Shown: in pieces, positions 15,145-23,832 of the stretch
Layout of the letters: each line of letters starts with the position of its first letter
Numbering within the stretch: position 1 is the first letter of the stretch
Assembly: GCA_964572045.1 (NCBI GenBank)
Contig: CAZNEI010000026.1
Coordinates: 1-37,344, forward strand
Length of the DNA: 37,344 nucleotides
Origin: CBDCKR01 sp964572045
GTDB lineage: Bacteria > Gemmatimonadota > Gemmatimonadetes > Longimicrobiales > Gaopeijiaceae
Direction of reading: 5' to 3'
Notes under the pieces: model-generated
Database searches by the model: none
Seen by the model: only the letters and a program-made list of their open reading frames with translations
Told to the model about the DNA's origin: nothing
Made by a program: the position numbers and the translations under genes

Positions 15145-15557
15145 ATGGACCCCGTTGTGCCCCGTTCAAGATCCACCCCCCAACGAGCGCGAGGTGGCTC
15201 GGCGACATCGCTCACTCCACGGGGGGCGGCAGCCGCTCACTGAAGAAGGTGACGAGCGACGACGGCCACGCCACCGGCTTCACAGGGTGTCCATGTCGGT
15301 GCGGATGTGACGCGGTCCCGAACACGCTGGCCCATGACCTCGGCAATTGTGCGCGGCCGGAACCCGAAGGGTCGTGCCTATCGACACACAGCGACGAAAC
15401 CAAGTCCGAGACCGCTCCGGCGATCCGAGAGACCGCCGACGTCGGCGGCAGCATCCCATCCCGGAGAATCCGATCCATCCCGATCATCGGCAGACCGGAC
15501 TCCGCCTCAGGGTCGCGGGGGGACACGCTTCGGATCGGCGGTCGCGGAGGGTTCGCT
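15145..15557. other. 413-bp region with no firm gene
   Basis: Lies between the aroB stop and the strong promoter. A minus-strand frame from an ATG at 15568 to 15212 overlaps the aroB stop and gives a 118-aa proline-, serine- and histidine-rich product with no recognisable domain; I do not call it. A perfect 16-bp palindrome (CCGCCGACGTCGGCGG) is at 15433-15448. Confidence 0.4.
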
Positions 15558-16697
15558 TCACCATCCATCGCTCCACATCCGAGTCAACGTATCCGAGACC
15601 AAGTCCTCGTCTACCGGCTGGCTCCAGGAATCCTCGGAGCGGCACGCGACGCCAATTCGAGACAGCAGCACGAATCTCGGTTGACCGAGCCGGGCCTTCT
15701 TGTCGACCGCGAGCGAGTCCATCACCTCGCCGAGCTCGGCTCCCCGTGGAACCTCGATCTCGATCTCTAGGGCTCTCGCCGTCCGGGCGAGGCGGTCGCT
15801 GGTCCCGGCTTCGGTGACGTCGAGACGCTCGCCGAGACGGGCCTCGAGGCACATGCCCACGGCGACCGCGGTCCCGTGCGGAATCCGGAAGCGGGAGGCA
15901 GCCTCGATCGCGTGACCCAACGTATGGCCGAAGTTCAGGATCTCCCGACGACCCGACTCGCGCTCGTCCGAGGACACGACCCCCGCCTTGAGCTCCACCG
16001 AGCGCGCCACGGCCTTCTCGAGGGGTCCGGCGTCGCCGGCCAGGAGAGCCGGCAGGTTCTGCTCGAGCGCCTCGAGATACGCCGCGTCCATGATCGCGCC
16101 GTGCTTCACCGCCTCGACCAGCCCCTGGGCGCGCTCACGGCGCGGAAGCGTTCGGATCACGCGGGGGTCGGCCAGCACGAACCTAGGCGGATGAAACGCC
16201 CCCACCAGGTTCTTGCCCACTTCCACGTCCACGCCCGTCTTTCCCCCGACCGACGCGTCAATCATGGCAACGAGGCTTGTGGGCACCTGAACTACCGGCA
16301 CCCCCCGCATGTAGGTCGCGGCGACGAAGCCGGCAAGATCACCGGCCACCCCGCCGCCGAGCGCAACCACACAGCAGTCGCGGCCGAATCCTCCCTTCAG
16401 TAGCGCGTCGGTCAGTTCAGCCCATGCGACCCGGGTCTTGTGCCGCTCCCCCGCCGGGAAGGAGAACAGCTCGGTCCCGAGGCGCGCCTCCTCCATCAGC
16501 CGAAGCACCCTTCCCCCGTAGAGCTCGGCTACGTTGGAGTCGCAGATCACGGCGTACCGATGAGCGGGTGCGTACTCTTCGAGGAGAGCGGGAAGAGAGT
16601 CGAGAAGGCCTCGACCCACGAGAACGGGGTAGTCGGTCGAGTGCCCCCCCGAGCGCACCGCTGTCGAGGTCCCCCGACGGGCCCCCACCTGCGTCAC
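15558..16697 (-). CDS. aroB: 3-dehydroquinate synthase
   Basis: Second step of the shikimate pathway, converting DAHP to 3-dehydroquinate with NAD and a divalent metal. 379 aa. Motifs: ALGGGVAGDLAGFVAATYMRG (NAD site), PTSLVAMIDASVGGKTGVD, KNLVGAFHPP, LVEAVKHGAIMD and LNFGHTLGHAIEAAS with metal-binding His, then HGTAVAVGMCLEA. The GTG start at 16697 overlaps the upstream lipoprotein stop as GTGA and has GGAGGGG just before it, so translation is coupled. The frame is open much further upstream, but that is the lipoprotein gene read out of frame. The C-terminus (from SEDSWSQPVDEDLV) is normal. No other aro gene is nearby. Confidence 0.95.
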   Translation of the reverse strand: MTQVGARRGTSTAVRSGGHSTDYPVLVGRGLLDSLPALLEEYAPAHRYAVICDSNVAELYGGRVLRLMEEARLGTELFSFPAGERHKTRVAWAELTDALLKGGFGRDCCVVALGGGVAGDLAGFVAATYMRGVPVVQVPTSLVAMIDASVGGKTGVDVEVGKNLVGAFHPPRFVLADPRVIRTLPRRERAQGLVEAVKHGAIMDAAYLEALEQNLPALLAGDAGPLEKAVARSVELKAGVVSSDERESGRREILNFGHTLGHAIEAASRFRIPHGTAVAVGMCLEARLGERLDVTEAGTSDRLARTARALEIEIEVPRGAELGEVMDSLAVDKKARLGQPRFVLLSRIGVACRSEDSWSQPVDEDLVSDTLTRMWSDGW

Positions 16698-17908
16698 GAC
16701 CCCTCCGGGCTCTTCAGCGACGCCTTGATTTCGGAATCGGTCCCGACTCGGAGAAGGGCGCCCGGTCGGCCGTCCACGTCGATGGCGCCGATCGAGGCGG
16801 GCAAAGGAAAACCGCTCATGTCGCGGCCAAGCGCGTCGACGAACGCTCCCCTCTGGTTCGTGCTGTCCCAGATGCTCACCCATACTAACGCCCTTGTGCC
16901 GTCTCCCCCCCCGAGCAGGAGGTAGACGTCCCCGTCCCAGCCCTGTGCCGGGCCGCGCGAGCCGGTATGCGTCTCCAGGAGGATGCCCGTCTCGAGCTCA
17001 CCCAGGCCGTCCTCGTACAGTCGGCTCCACCCGGCCGGTGTGGCCAGATCGATCACCACGGGAGAATCCCGCCGCTGCCCGATGAAGCGCTCAGGATGAA
17101 GCACCTGCTCAGTAGAGATCGGAAGGTGGGCTCCAAAGGGTGGAGGCCTGCCCGGCTCCTGCTTCCAGAGGGCCTCCACGAAGGCCGCCCCTTTGAGGTA
17201 GGGAAAGAGCAGAGATTCTTGGAGCAGAAGGGGAGCCTGTGCCAACGCCGGCGACTGGGACCGAGCGCGCTCAAGAGCCGGACGCAACTGCTCGGTCAGG
17301 TTGTCGGCCCCCTTCGGGTTCGCGGACCCTCCCTGGAGCGCCGTAAGGAACTCGAACATGACGAGCGTGGCGTGGCCTTCGATTGCCGCCTGCGCCGCCC
17401 CTTGGCGGTCGTTGCCGAGGGTTCGATCCGTGAGGGCGCCCAAGTCTACCGACTGGTCCTGGATCGCGTGCACCAACTCATGCACCAGAAGGGACTCCAG
17501 GGCCTCTTCGGGCTGATCGTCCAACACGAAGAGCGCGGTGGAGTCAGGGTCGTAGAATCCGGCGACCTGCTCCAGATAAAGCCCCTTCAGCGCCGCGCGC
17601 AGATCCAGATCCCGGGAGAGCAGGCCGAGCAGACCATACGACTCGGTGAGAAGCTCCGCCTCGGCGACAGGAAGATCCTGGTCGAGCTTGAATTCCAGGT
17701 AGCGTTGGAGTTCGTCGCGCGTTCGGCGCTCCAGCCGGACCGGTGCTTTCAGCTCCAGCCCGGAGCGCTCGGCGAGCTCGGGAAGCAGTCGGGCCGCGGC
17801 CTCGGCCAACGACGCATCGGACGACGTCACGAGGTCCGTATCCCGTTCGGCCGGAACCGGGGTGCAGGCAAGGACGGCGACCAGCGGCAGCGTGAGCGGG
17901 ACGCGCAT
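16694..17908 (-). CDS. Lipoprotein with HExxH metallopeptidase-like motif
   Basis: 404 aa. ATG 17908 gives a short signal with a lipobox-like LVAVLAC, placing Cys15 as the lipidated residue. The core holds LLVHELVHAIQDQ, with H143-E144-H147 as a zinc motif, and about 30 residues later AAIEGHATLVM, where E177 would be the third ligand of a gluzincin-type site. Before it, LEQVAGFYDPDSTALFVLDD resembles the strand lining the active-site cleft. The C-terminal half (GWSRLYEDGLGELETGILL and GWDGDVYLLLGGGDGTRALVWVSIWDS) appears to be a separate beta-rich domain. The substrate is unknown; a cell-envelope protease is likely. It overlaps aroB by 4 nt and follows a small gene by 46 nt. Confidence 0.78.
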   Translation of the reverse strand: MRVPLTLPLVAVLACTPVPAERDTDLVTSSDASLAEAAARLLPELAERSGLELKAPVRLERRTRDELQRYLEFKLDQDLPVAEAELLTESYGLLGLLSRDLDLRAALKGLYLEQVAGFYDPDSTALFVLDDQPEEALESLLVHELVHAIQDQSVDLGALTDRTLGNDRQGAAQAAIEGHATLVMFEFLTALQGGSANPKGADNLTEQLRPALERARSQSPALAQAPLLLQESLLFPYLKGAAFVEALWKQEPGRPPPFGAHLPISTEQVLHPERFIGQRRDSPVVIDLATPAGWSRLYEDGLGELETGILLETHTGSRGPAQGWDGDVYLLLGGGDGTRALVWVSIWDSTNQRGAFVDALGRDMSGFPLPASIGAIDVDGRPGALLRVGTDSEIKASLKSPEGS

Positions 17909-17954
17909 CCCCGGCGCCTCCCCAGCCCTCGTCGCGATCCGCGGACCTCGCGGC

Positions 17955-18203
17955 TCACGAAGTCGGGGAAGGGCTGCCATATCGGTCCTCCAAGAGCACG
18001 ACATCGTCCAGGTGGGGGGTCGAAGCCTCCATCACGTCGCGGTTGGTCACGCCCATGAGGCGGGGGACGGTATCGCCGCTGGCCGCCTCCACGTCCACGG
18101 ATTCGAGGTGATCGGGCGCCGGGCCCGGTTCCAGCCTCCCCGTCCCGCCTAGGGCGTACAGCGCCTCGTCGTTACGCTCATCGGATCTCGGACCAGACGC
18201 CAT
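17955..18203 (-). CDS. Small hypothetical protein, 82 aa
   Basis: Starts MASGPRSDERNDEALYALGG and is acidic overall, with a final SVDVEAASGDTVPRLMGVTNRDVMEA-like stretch split by prolines. No known domain, signal peptide or membrane segment. The frame is open to 18476, and an ATG at 18305 is an alternative start (MLHASGWGGLDAAETGG); neither has a strong ribosome site. The call rests on protein-like composition and on position 46 nt upstream of the lipoprotein gene in the same direction. Confidence 0.45.
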   Translation of the reverse strand: MASGPRSDERNDEALYALGGTGRLEPGPAPDHLESVDVEAASGDTVPRLMGVTNRDVMEASTPHLDDVVLLEDRYGSPSPTS

Positions 18204-18561
18204 CGTCGTCCCAAGGCTTCTCGACACGTCTCGGAGTCTATTCTCAAGGTCGGATCCGCCGGTTTCGGCGGCATCGAGACCGCCCCAACCGGAAGCGTGA
18301 AGCATCCGCGACAGACAGTGCCGAGGGTTGTGGCCTCGGTCAAGGGCACCGCATCCCAGCCGCCACCAGCCTTTCACGGCAGTGGACCCCGGCACCGGCG
18401 GGGGGCATGGTGGCACAAAAGCTGCACGATCGTCAGGGAGCCCTGTCGACGGAGGGTGACCCGTATCGCCCCGCACACGTACATTGTTTGGGGACCTCGG
18501 CCCAGGGCGGGTGGCACTCGGGGCGTGTACAACGCGTATAGGAGATAACGGAGCGCGCTAC
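18204..18561. other. 358-bp divergent intergenic region
   Basis: Between the small minus-strand gene and PBP1A. It should hold both promoters. Only the ribosome-binding GGAG at about 18550, ahead of the PBP1A GTG, is clear. If the small gene really starts at 18305, about 100 bp of this belongs to it. No RNA gene recognised. Confidence 0.4.
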
Positions 18562-20700
18562 GTGACCAAGAAGCGATCACGGCACCGGCTGTTGATTCTC
18601 ATCGCCTCCCTGTTGGTCGGAGCGGGGGCCGGACTGGCGTGGGGCTCGTGGAGGAACCTCTGCGCCGACTGCCCTTCGGTGGCGCAGATCCGCACCTTCG
18701 AGCCTGAGCAGACGAGTAAGCTCCTCAGCCACGACGGCCGGCTCCTCGCCGAGGTCGGCCTTGAGCGGCGCACGCCGGTGTCTATCAACTCGCTTCCAGA
18801 CCATGTGCGGGACGCGTTCATCGCAGTGGAGGACCGGCGTTTCTACAGCCACCGCGGCGTGGATCCCCTTGGCGTCGCGAGGGCGGTCGTGGGAGTGGTG
18901 ACCGGCCGTAATCTGGGCGGGGGCAGCACGATCACCCAGCAACTCGCCCGGAACATGTTCGAAAGCGAGATCGGTTTCGAACGTCGCCTGGTCCGCAAGC
19001 TCAAGGAGCTCCAGGTCGCGTTCGCCCTCGAGCGCTCCTACACGAAGGACCAGATTCTCGAGGCCTACGTCAACGAAATCTACTTCGGGCACGGCTGGTG
19101 GGGCATTCAGACAGCCGCGCGGAACTACTTTGCCAAGGGCGCGTCGGAGCTGAATCCTGCCGAGGCGGCGCTCCTGGCTGCCATCCCGAACCTGCCGGGC
19201 TCCTACAGCCCCCTACTGCAACCGGAGAACGCGCGACGAAGGCGCGACCTCGTGCTCCGGAGGATGGTCGAGCAAGGCTTCCTCCCGCCGGAGGACCTGG
19301 AGCGGTACACCTCGGCGCCCATTCCGACCGAACGTGCCGTAGCCGGAGGCCGTATCGCCCCGTACTTCGTGGAGTGGGCCCGACAGATCCTCGACGACCG
19401 CTTCGGGAGCAAGCTCTACACGGCCGGGCTCCGAGTCTACACGACGCTGGACGTCCGCATGCAGAGGGCGGCGGAAACCTCCATGGCGGAGGGCTGGGCC
19501 CGCATCGAGGCCCGGCCCGGCTTCGAGCATCTGAGCTACGAGGCTTATGTGGACTCCGTGGCGTCAGGAGTCGACATGACCGATCTGCACTATGTCCAGG
19601 GGCTCCTCGTTTCGCTTGACCCATGGACCGGCTCCGTCCGTGCGATGATTGGCGGGCGGGATTTCGAGGTTTCGAAGTTCAACCGGGCCACCCAAGCTCT
19701 CCGGCAGGCCGGCTCGGCGTTCAAGCCGTTCGTCTACACGGCCGCAGTGGCCGCCCGTATCCCCGCCACCTTCGTCGTCCTCGACGCGCCGGTCGTGACG
19801 ATGCAGGTCGACGGCACCGAGTGGAGGCCCGCCAACTTCACCGAGCGCTTCGAGGGGCCGATGACGATTCGGACCGGCCTCATGAGGTCCCAGAACATCA
19901 TCGCCATCAAGCTCGCCCAGGAGGTGGGACTCGAGAGTGTGGCGCAGACGGCCCGAAGAATGGGGATCAGGACTGAGATCGAGCGCTTCCCCTCGACGGC
20001 CATCGGGGCCGCGGAGGTCCTCCCGATCGAGATGGCCGAGGCTTACTCCGTTCTCGCGAACCTGGGCACCAAGGTACGCCCCTTCCCGATCCTGAGGGTC
20101 GAGGACGCCCAGGGCCGCCTCATTTGGGATCCACAGCCTGAGCGGACGCAGGTGCTCGATCCGCTGGTCGCACGAATCATGGTCTCGCTGCTACAGGGGG
20201 TCGTCGACGGCGGCACCGGCTACACCGCGGTGCGCATCGTCGCCGGGCTCGACCGGGAGGTGGTGGCGGCGGGAAAGACCGGCACCACGAACGACGGCAC
20301 CGACGTATGGTTCCACGGCTTCACGCCCAACCTTCTTGCCACGGTCTGGTTCGGGCTGGATCTGCCGCTGTCGATCCGCGCAGGCGGCGCGACCGGCGGG
20401 GGCGACGCTGCCCCGGTGTGGGGCAGCTTCATGCGTCGCGTCTACTACGGTGACCCGGCGGCCGCCGACGAAGAGATGCGGGAACCGGTCGTTCCAGTCC
20501 CCGAGCCGTGGGCGGTCCCCGGAGGTCTCGTCACCCGCCTGATCGACAGGGCCACCGGAAAGCTCGCGTCTCGCTGGTGTCGCGAAGAAGACCAGGTCCC
20601 CGAGCTCTTCCTGCCCGGCACGGAGCCGACCGAGTACTGTGATCGCGACGACTCCCGCCTCTTCCGCATCCCCGACGCGACCAACTCTCCCGGACACTGA
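18562..20700 (+). CDS. mrcA: Class A penicillin-binding protein, PBP1A type
   Basis: Bifunctional murein synthase: glycan-strand polymerisation plus peptide cross-linking, anchored in the inner membrane. 712 aa. One membrane segment lies at residues 9-28 (RLLILIASLLVGAGAGLAWG). The GT51 domain contains AVEDRRFYSHRGVDPLG (catalytic E90), GGSTITQQLARN, LKELQVAFALERSYTKDQIL and NEIYFGHGWWGIQTAA. The transpeptidase domain has SAFK (S385-K388), SQN (443-445) and KTG (572-574 in AGKTGTTNDGTDVWFHG). I chose the GTG at 18562 because GGAG lies 8 nt upstream and the basic MTKKRSRHR start directly precedes the membrane helix; an earlier in-frame ATG at 18484 has no such support. There is no OB insert as in E. 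coli PBP1A. Confidence 0.95.
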   Translation: MTKKRSRHRLLILIASLLVGAGAGLAWGSWRNLCADCPSVAQIRTFEPEQTSKLLSHDGRLLAEVGLERRTPVSINSLPDHVRDAFIAVEDRRFYSHRGVDPLGVARAVVGVVTGRNLGGGSTITQQLARNMFESEIGFERRLVRKLKELQVAFALERSYTKDQILEAYVNEIYFGHGWWGIQTAARNYFAKGASELNPAEAALLAAIPNLPGSYSPLLQPENARRRRDLVLRRMVEQGFLPPEDLERYTSAPIPTERAVAGGRIAPYFVEWARQILDDRFGSKLYTAGLRVYTTLDVRMQRAAETSMAEGWARIEARPGFEHLSYEAYVDSVASGVDMTDLHYVQGLLVSLDPWTGSVRAMIGGRDFEVSKFNRATQALRQAGSAFKPFVYTAAVAARIPATFVVLDAPVVTMQVDGTEWRPANFTERFEGPMTIRTGLMRSQNIIAIKLAQEVGLESVAQTARRMGIRTEIERFPSTAIGAAEVLPIEMAEAYSVLANLGTKVRPFPILRVEDAQGRLIWDPQPERTQVLDPLVARIMVSLLQGVVDGGTGYTAVRIVAGLDREVVAAGKTGTTNDGTDVWFHGFTPNLLATVWFGLDLPLSIRAGGATGGGDAAPVWGSFMRRVYYGDPAAADEEMREPVVPVPEPWAVPGGLVTRLIDRATGKLASRWCREEDQVPELFLPGTEPTEYCDRDDSRLFRIPDATNSPGH

Positions 20701-20716
20701 TCTTCGCTCTCCGGGG

Positions 20717-22057
20717 CTATGGAGGCCCGTCGCGCTCTTCGATGCCGTGCTGTGCGACCCGGTGCGAGATCAGTGGCAGAGACGGCGAAGCCGTTCCGCG
20801 TCCGACGGTGACGGCCTCCCGGAACGTAGCGGCCCCCAGCTCCGCAGAAGCGTCGGTAGCGGCATGGACTTCGCCGAGCCGATCGCCGAGCCCGATCGGG
20901 TCTCCCGGACGCACGTCCACGACAAAGCCCACGGCGGGGTCGACGGTGTTACCCAGCGCCAGGCGACCCCCGCCCATTTCGACGAGCGCTTGACCAAGGA
21001 GTCTGGGGGCCACCGCCTCCACGACTCCGGGACCGCCTGCATGCACCTCCCGGCGCACCGGCGCCGAAGGCAGCAGCCCCGGATCCTCGACGATGAGGGG
21101 ATCGCCTCCCTGAGCCTCGACGAGCCTCCGGAACCGCCCCAAGGCCGCCCCCGACGCAAGGACTTCTCGGGAACGCCGCTCGGCTTCCTCGAGATCCGAC
21201 ACGGCCCCGGCCAGGACCAGCATCTCGGCGGTTAGAGCTGTCACGACGGCCCTGAGGTCGGACGGACCCCCGCCATCGAGACATTCGACGGCTTCGCGCA
21301 CTTCCAGCGTGTTACCGATGGCGCGCCCCAGGGGACGGTCCATCGCCGTGACCAGTGCCACGGTGGGGGTGCCGCGGCCCACGCCGATCCCCACCAGGGT
21401 CTGCGCCAGGTCCAGAGCATCGTCGAGATCCGGAACGAACGCCCCAGAGCCCGCCTTCACATCGAGGACGAGAGCGTCGAGGCCTTCGGCGAGCTTCTTG
21501 CTCATGATGCTTGCGGCGATCAGGGGGATCGCCGGCACGGTACCGGTGACGTCACGCAGCTCGTAGAGCCGCTTGTCCAGGGGCGCGATCTCGGCGGTCT
21601 GGCCGATCATGGCGCACCCGACCTTCTCAAGGATGGCGCCGAACTCCAAGAGGCTCAGCTCAGTTCTAAAGCCGGGGATCGCCTCGAGCTTGTCGAGCGT
21701 CCCCCCGGAGTGGCCGAGGCCGCGCCCCGCCATCATCGGTACGACGAGACCCAATTCGGCGGCCAGAGGAGCGAGGACGAGCGAGACCTTGTCCCCCACG
21801 CCCCCCGTCGAATGCTTGTCAACCTTGGGGCCCGGAAGGTGGTCGAGGTCAAGAACCGCGCCCGAGTGGATCATCACGTGGACCATCTGCTCGAGCTCAG
21901 CCGGCGAAAGCCCCTGAAAGAGGACCGCCATGAGGAAGGCAGACATCTGGTATTGGGGAACCTCGTCTCGCAGGTACGCCTTCAGAAACAGCTCAAGGTC
22001 GTCGGGATCGAGCTCGCGCCCGTCCCTCTTCTCCTCGATGAGGCGCGAAGGGATCAA
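20717..22057 (-). CDS. deoA: Thymidine/pyrimidine-nucleoside phosphorylase
   Basis: Phosphorolysis of thymidine (or other pyrimidine nucleosides) to base and pentose-1-phosphate. 446 aa, typical size. It opens with SRLIEEKRDGRELDPDDLELFLKAYL and QMSAFLMAVLFQGLS, then has the signature SGAVLDLDHLPGPKVDKHSTGGVGDKVSL, with the KHSTGG phosphate-binding part, and MMAGRGLGHSGGTLDKLEAIPGF. DALVLDVKAGSGAF and a C-terminal alpha/beta domain complete it. The TTG at 22057 is my start: the frame continues far upstream but is antisense to ruvX there and does not read as protein. The 80-aa gene ends 7 nt ahead of this start, so the two are coupled. It converges with PBP1A, leaving 16 bp. Confidence 0.92.
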   Translation of the reverse strand: MIPSRLIEEKRDGRELDPDDLELFLKAYLRDEVPQYQMSAFLMAVLFQGLSPAELEQMVHVMIHSGAVLDLDHLPGPKVDKHSTGGVGDKVSLVLAPLAAELGLVVPMMAGRGLGHSGGTLDKLEAIPGFRTELSLLEFGAILEKVGCAMIGQTAEIAPLDKRLYELRDVTGTVPAIPLIAASIMSKKLAEGLDALVLDVKAGSGAFVPDLDDALDLAQTLVGIGVGRGTPTVALVTAMDRPLGRAIGNTLEVREAVECLDGGGPSDLRAVVTALTAEMLVLAGAVSDLEEAERRSREVLASGAALGRFRRLVEAQGGDPLIVEDPGLLPSAPVRREVHAGGPGVVEAVAPRLLGQALVEMGGGRLALGNTVDPAVGFVVDVRPGDPIGLGDRLGEVHAATDASAELGAATFREAVTVGRGTASPSLPLISHRVAQHGIEERDGPP

Positions 22058-22064
22058 CGAGCGT

Positions 22065-22307
22065 TCACCCCTGCAGCCCCGCCGGCGGGCACCCGGCCTC
22101 GGCTTCCCGTCTTCGGAGGAGTTGTCGGGCGGATCCGCGCCCGGGCCGTTCGGATCGGTGGCCGCGTCCGATGCGCTGGAGCGGGTGGTTCCGGGCGTCC
22201 GGGGCCGTGAGCTGGCCGATGCCGGCACCGACGATGAACCCGAGGAGGGTGGCATTCCAGTCGCGATCGTCGATCCGTCGATTCCTGAGCGGCTGGTCCT
22301 CGTCCAT
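22065..22307 (-). CDS. Small protein with one hydrophobic segment, 80 aa
   Basis: Starts at ATG 22307 with a good GAGG ribosome site 7 nt upstream (MDEDQPLRNRRIDDRDW). A short hydrophobic glycine-rich segment (NATLLGFIVGAGIGQL) follows, like the single membrane helix of YtxH-type small proteins. The second half is arginine-rich and less convincing (GRGHRSERPGRGSARQ), so a frameshift after the helix is possible. It lies 7 nt ahead of deoA. Function unknown. Confidence 0.55.
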   Translation of the reverse strand: MDEDQPLRNRRIDDRDWNATLLGFIVGAGIGQLTAPDARNHPLQRIGRGHRSERPGRGSARQLLRRREAEAGCPPAGLQG

Positions 22308-22342
22308 CGGTCGCCTCGGTGGTCTCCGTTACCCGCTCGGAG

Positions 22343-22372
22343 TGTATATTCAGCATCGGCCCCAAGCCGTAA
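22343..22372 (-). promoter_or_regulatory. Candidate promoter of the small gene-deoA pair
   Basis: Read on minus: TTACGG (22372-22367), 18-nt spacer, TATACA (22348-22343). The start point would be near 22335, within the 92-bp gap separating this gene from ruvX. The same AT-rich patch is the only place where a ruvX promoter could also sit, so the two directions probably share it. Confidence 0.35.
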
Positions 22373-22399
22373 TGTATTCGAACAGTTCCCGGGAGGGAG

Positions 22400-22825
22400 A
22401 TGCGCGCACTGGGAATCGACTTTGGGAAGCGGCGAATCGGAGTGGCGGTCAGCGACCCGACCGGCGTCATCGCCCAGCCGCTCCCGACACTGCAGCGCAG
22501 GACCGGCAAACGGATGCCCCTCGGAGCCCTCAAGAAGCTTGCAGAAGCATACCGCGCCCAGACGATCGTCGTCGGACTCCCCCTCGCCCCCTCGGGGGAC
22601 GACACCGACTGGACTCGAACGGTCAGGAAGGCCGCCGAGCGGCTGAGCGAGCGTTCGGGGCTCCCCGTGGAGCTCGTAGACGAGCGGTACACGTCGGCGC
22701 GAGCGGAGCGGACAGTGCGGAGCCTCGGGCTTTCGAAGCGGAAGAGAGAGCAAAAGCACCGCGTGGACGCAATCGCCGCCGTGCTGATCCTGCAAAGCTG
22801 GCTGGACGCCAGGCACCGCTCATGA
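22400..22825 (+). CDS. ruvX: Putative pre-16S rRNA nuclease / Holliday-junction resolvase RuvX (YqgF)
   Basis: 141 aa, RNase H-like fold. ALGIDFGKRRIGVAVSDPTG supplies the first catalytic Asp; TIVVGLPLAPSGDDTDWT is the conserved middle motif; VELVDERYTSARAERT has the second acidic pair, and HRVDAIAAVLILQSWLD the last Asp. The E. coli homologue processes 16S rRNA 5' ends, and a resolvase role has also been proposed for the family. GGGAGGGAG lies directly ahead of the ATG. The stop overlaps the mltG start as ATGA, a pairing seen in many bacteria. Confidence 0.94.
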   Translation: MRALGIDFGKRRIGVAVSDPTGVIAQPLPTLQRRTGKRMPLGALKKLAEAYRAQTIVVGLPLAPSGDDTDWTRTVRKAAERLSERSGLPVELVDERYTSARAERTVRSLGLSKRKREQKHRVDAIAAVLILQSWLDARHRS

Positions 22826-23829
22826 GGTCCCGCCGGCCCTCAAGGGCTGCGTCGAGTCTGGCGGTCGCGCTCGGCTGCACCGTCTCGCTTGCCTGCAGCT
22901 CGCCTCAGCGGGCCGAGCCGGTACGGGTCACCGTCCCTCCCGGCGTGCCCTTCGGGACGGTGCTGGACACCCTCGTGGACCGCGGTGTCGTGAGGGGGCC
23001 CGTGTGGTTCGGGCTGTACGCAAGGCTCAAGGGGGCGGACCGCGAAATCCGGTGGGGCGACTACAACCTGGTTCCGGGAGGGGGGTGGAGCGAGATCCTG
23101 GGGCAGCTCACGGCGGGCCGCGTCCGCACCCAGAGAATGACCGTTCCGGAGGGGCTCACGCTCACTCAGATGGCCCTGAGGATCGCACGGGTGACAGAGC
23201 AGCACCCCGACACCGTCCGGGATCGCCTCTTGAATCGCTCGGCGCATGAGGACTGGGACGTTCCCGGTCCGGGACTCGAAGGCTATCTGTTCCCCGATAC
23301 GTACCAATTCGCAAGGGGGGTGGAGCTCGGGGTGATCGTCAAGGCGATGGTGGACCGCTACCGCTCGATGTGGACGTCCGAACGGCTTGCGCGCCTCGCC
23401 GAACTCGGCATGACCGAACGCGAAGTCGTCACGCTCGCCTCGATCATCCAGGCTGAGGCGCGCAAGACCGATGAGATGCCAACGATCTCGGCCGTCTACC
23501 ACAACCGGCTCCGCCTGGGGTACCTGCTCCAGGCGGACCCGACCGTGCTCTACGCTCTCGGTGGCCGCAGGGAACGCCTTCTGTTCGCGGCGATCGACTC
23601 CGTGGCCGACAGCCCCTACAACACGTACACTCAGGCGGGGCTGCCCCCCGGACCGATCGGCGCACCGGGCGCCGCAGCCGTCGATGCCGCCCTCAACCCC
23701 TCCGACGAGTCCTACCTCTACTTCGTGGCTCGGCCCGACGGCAGCCACACCTTCACCCACAGCCTTTCGGAGCACAATCGCGCCACGGCGCGCGCTCGGA
23801 GGGAATGGGAGGCATCGGTCCCTCCCTGA
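22822..23829 (+). CDS. mltG: Endolytic murein transglycosylase MltG
   Basis: Cleaves nascent glycan strands and so sets strand length. 335 aa. A LysM-like/pre-domain (RVTVPPGVPFGTVLDTLVDRGVV) is followed by the YceG domain: GYLFPDTYQFA, then TLASIIQAEARKTDEMPTISAVYHNRL with the conserved Glu, LQADPTVLYALGG, YNTYTQAGLPPGPI, PSDESYLYFVARPDGSHTFTHSLSEHN. The N-terminus is unusual: instead of a clear membrane helix it has a signal with a lipobox-like SLAC (residues 22-25), suggesting a lipoprotein. Start ATG 22822 overlaps the ruvX stop. Confidence 0.94.
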   Translation: MRSRRPSRAASSLAVALGCTVSLACSSPQRAEPVRVTVPPGVPFGTVLDTLVDRGVVRGPVWFGLYARLKGADREIRWGDYNLVPGGGWSEILGQLTAGRVRTQRMTVPEGLTLTQMALRIARVTEQHPDTVRDRLLNRSAHEDWDVPGPGLEGYLFPDTYQFARGVELGVIVKAMVDRYRSMWTSERLARLAELGMTEREVVTLASIIQAEARKTDEMPTISAVYHNRLRLGYLLQADPTVLYALGGRRERLLFAAIDSVADSPYNTYTQAGLPPGPIGAPGAAAVDAALNPSDESYLYFVARPDGSHTFTHSLSEHNRATARARREWEASVPP

Positions 23830-23832
23830 GGC

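Noticed and set aside
15212..15568. Minus-strand frame of 118 codons after aroB
   Set aside because: It overlaps the aroB stop, has no ribosome site, and its product is rich in Pro, Ser and His with no domain. Possible but not supportable.
16698..16883. Upstream extension of the aroB frame
   Set aside because: It is the lipoprotein gene read out of frame. The GTGA overlap with GGAGGGG settles the start.
22058..22816. Upstream extension of the deoA frame
   Set aside because: Antisense to ruvX; Ser/Arg/Pro-rich and unlike deoA proteins, which begin at the KRDG region.
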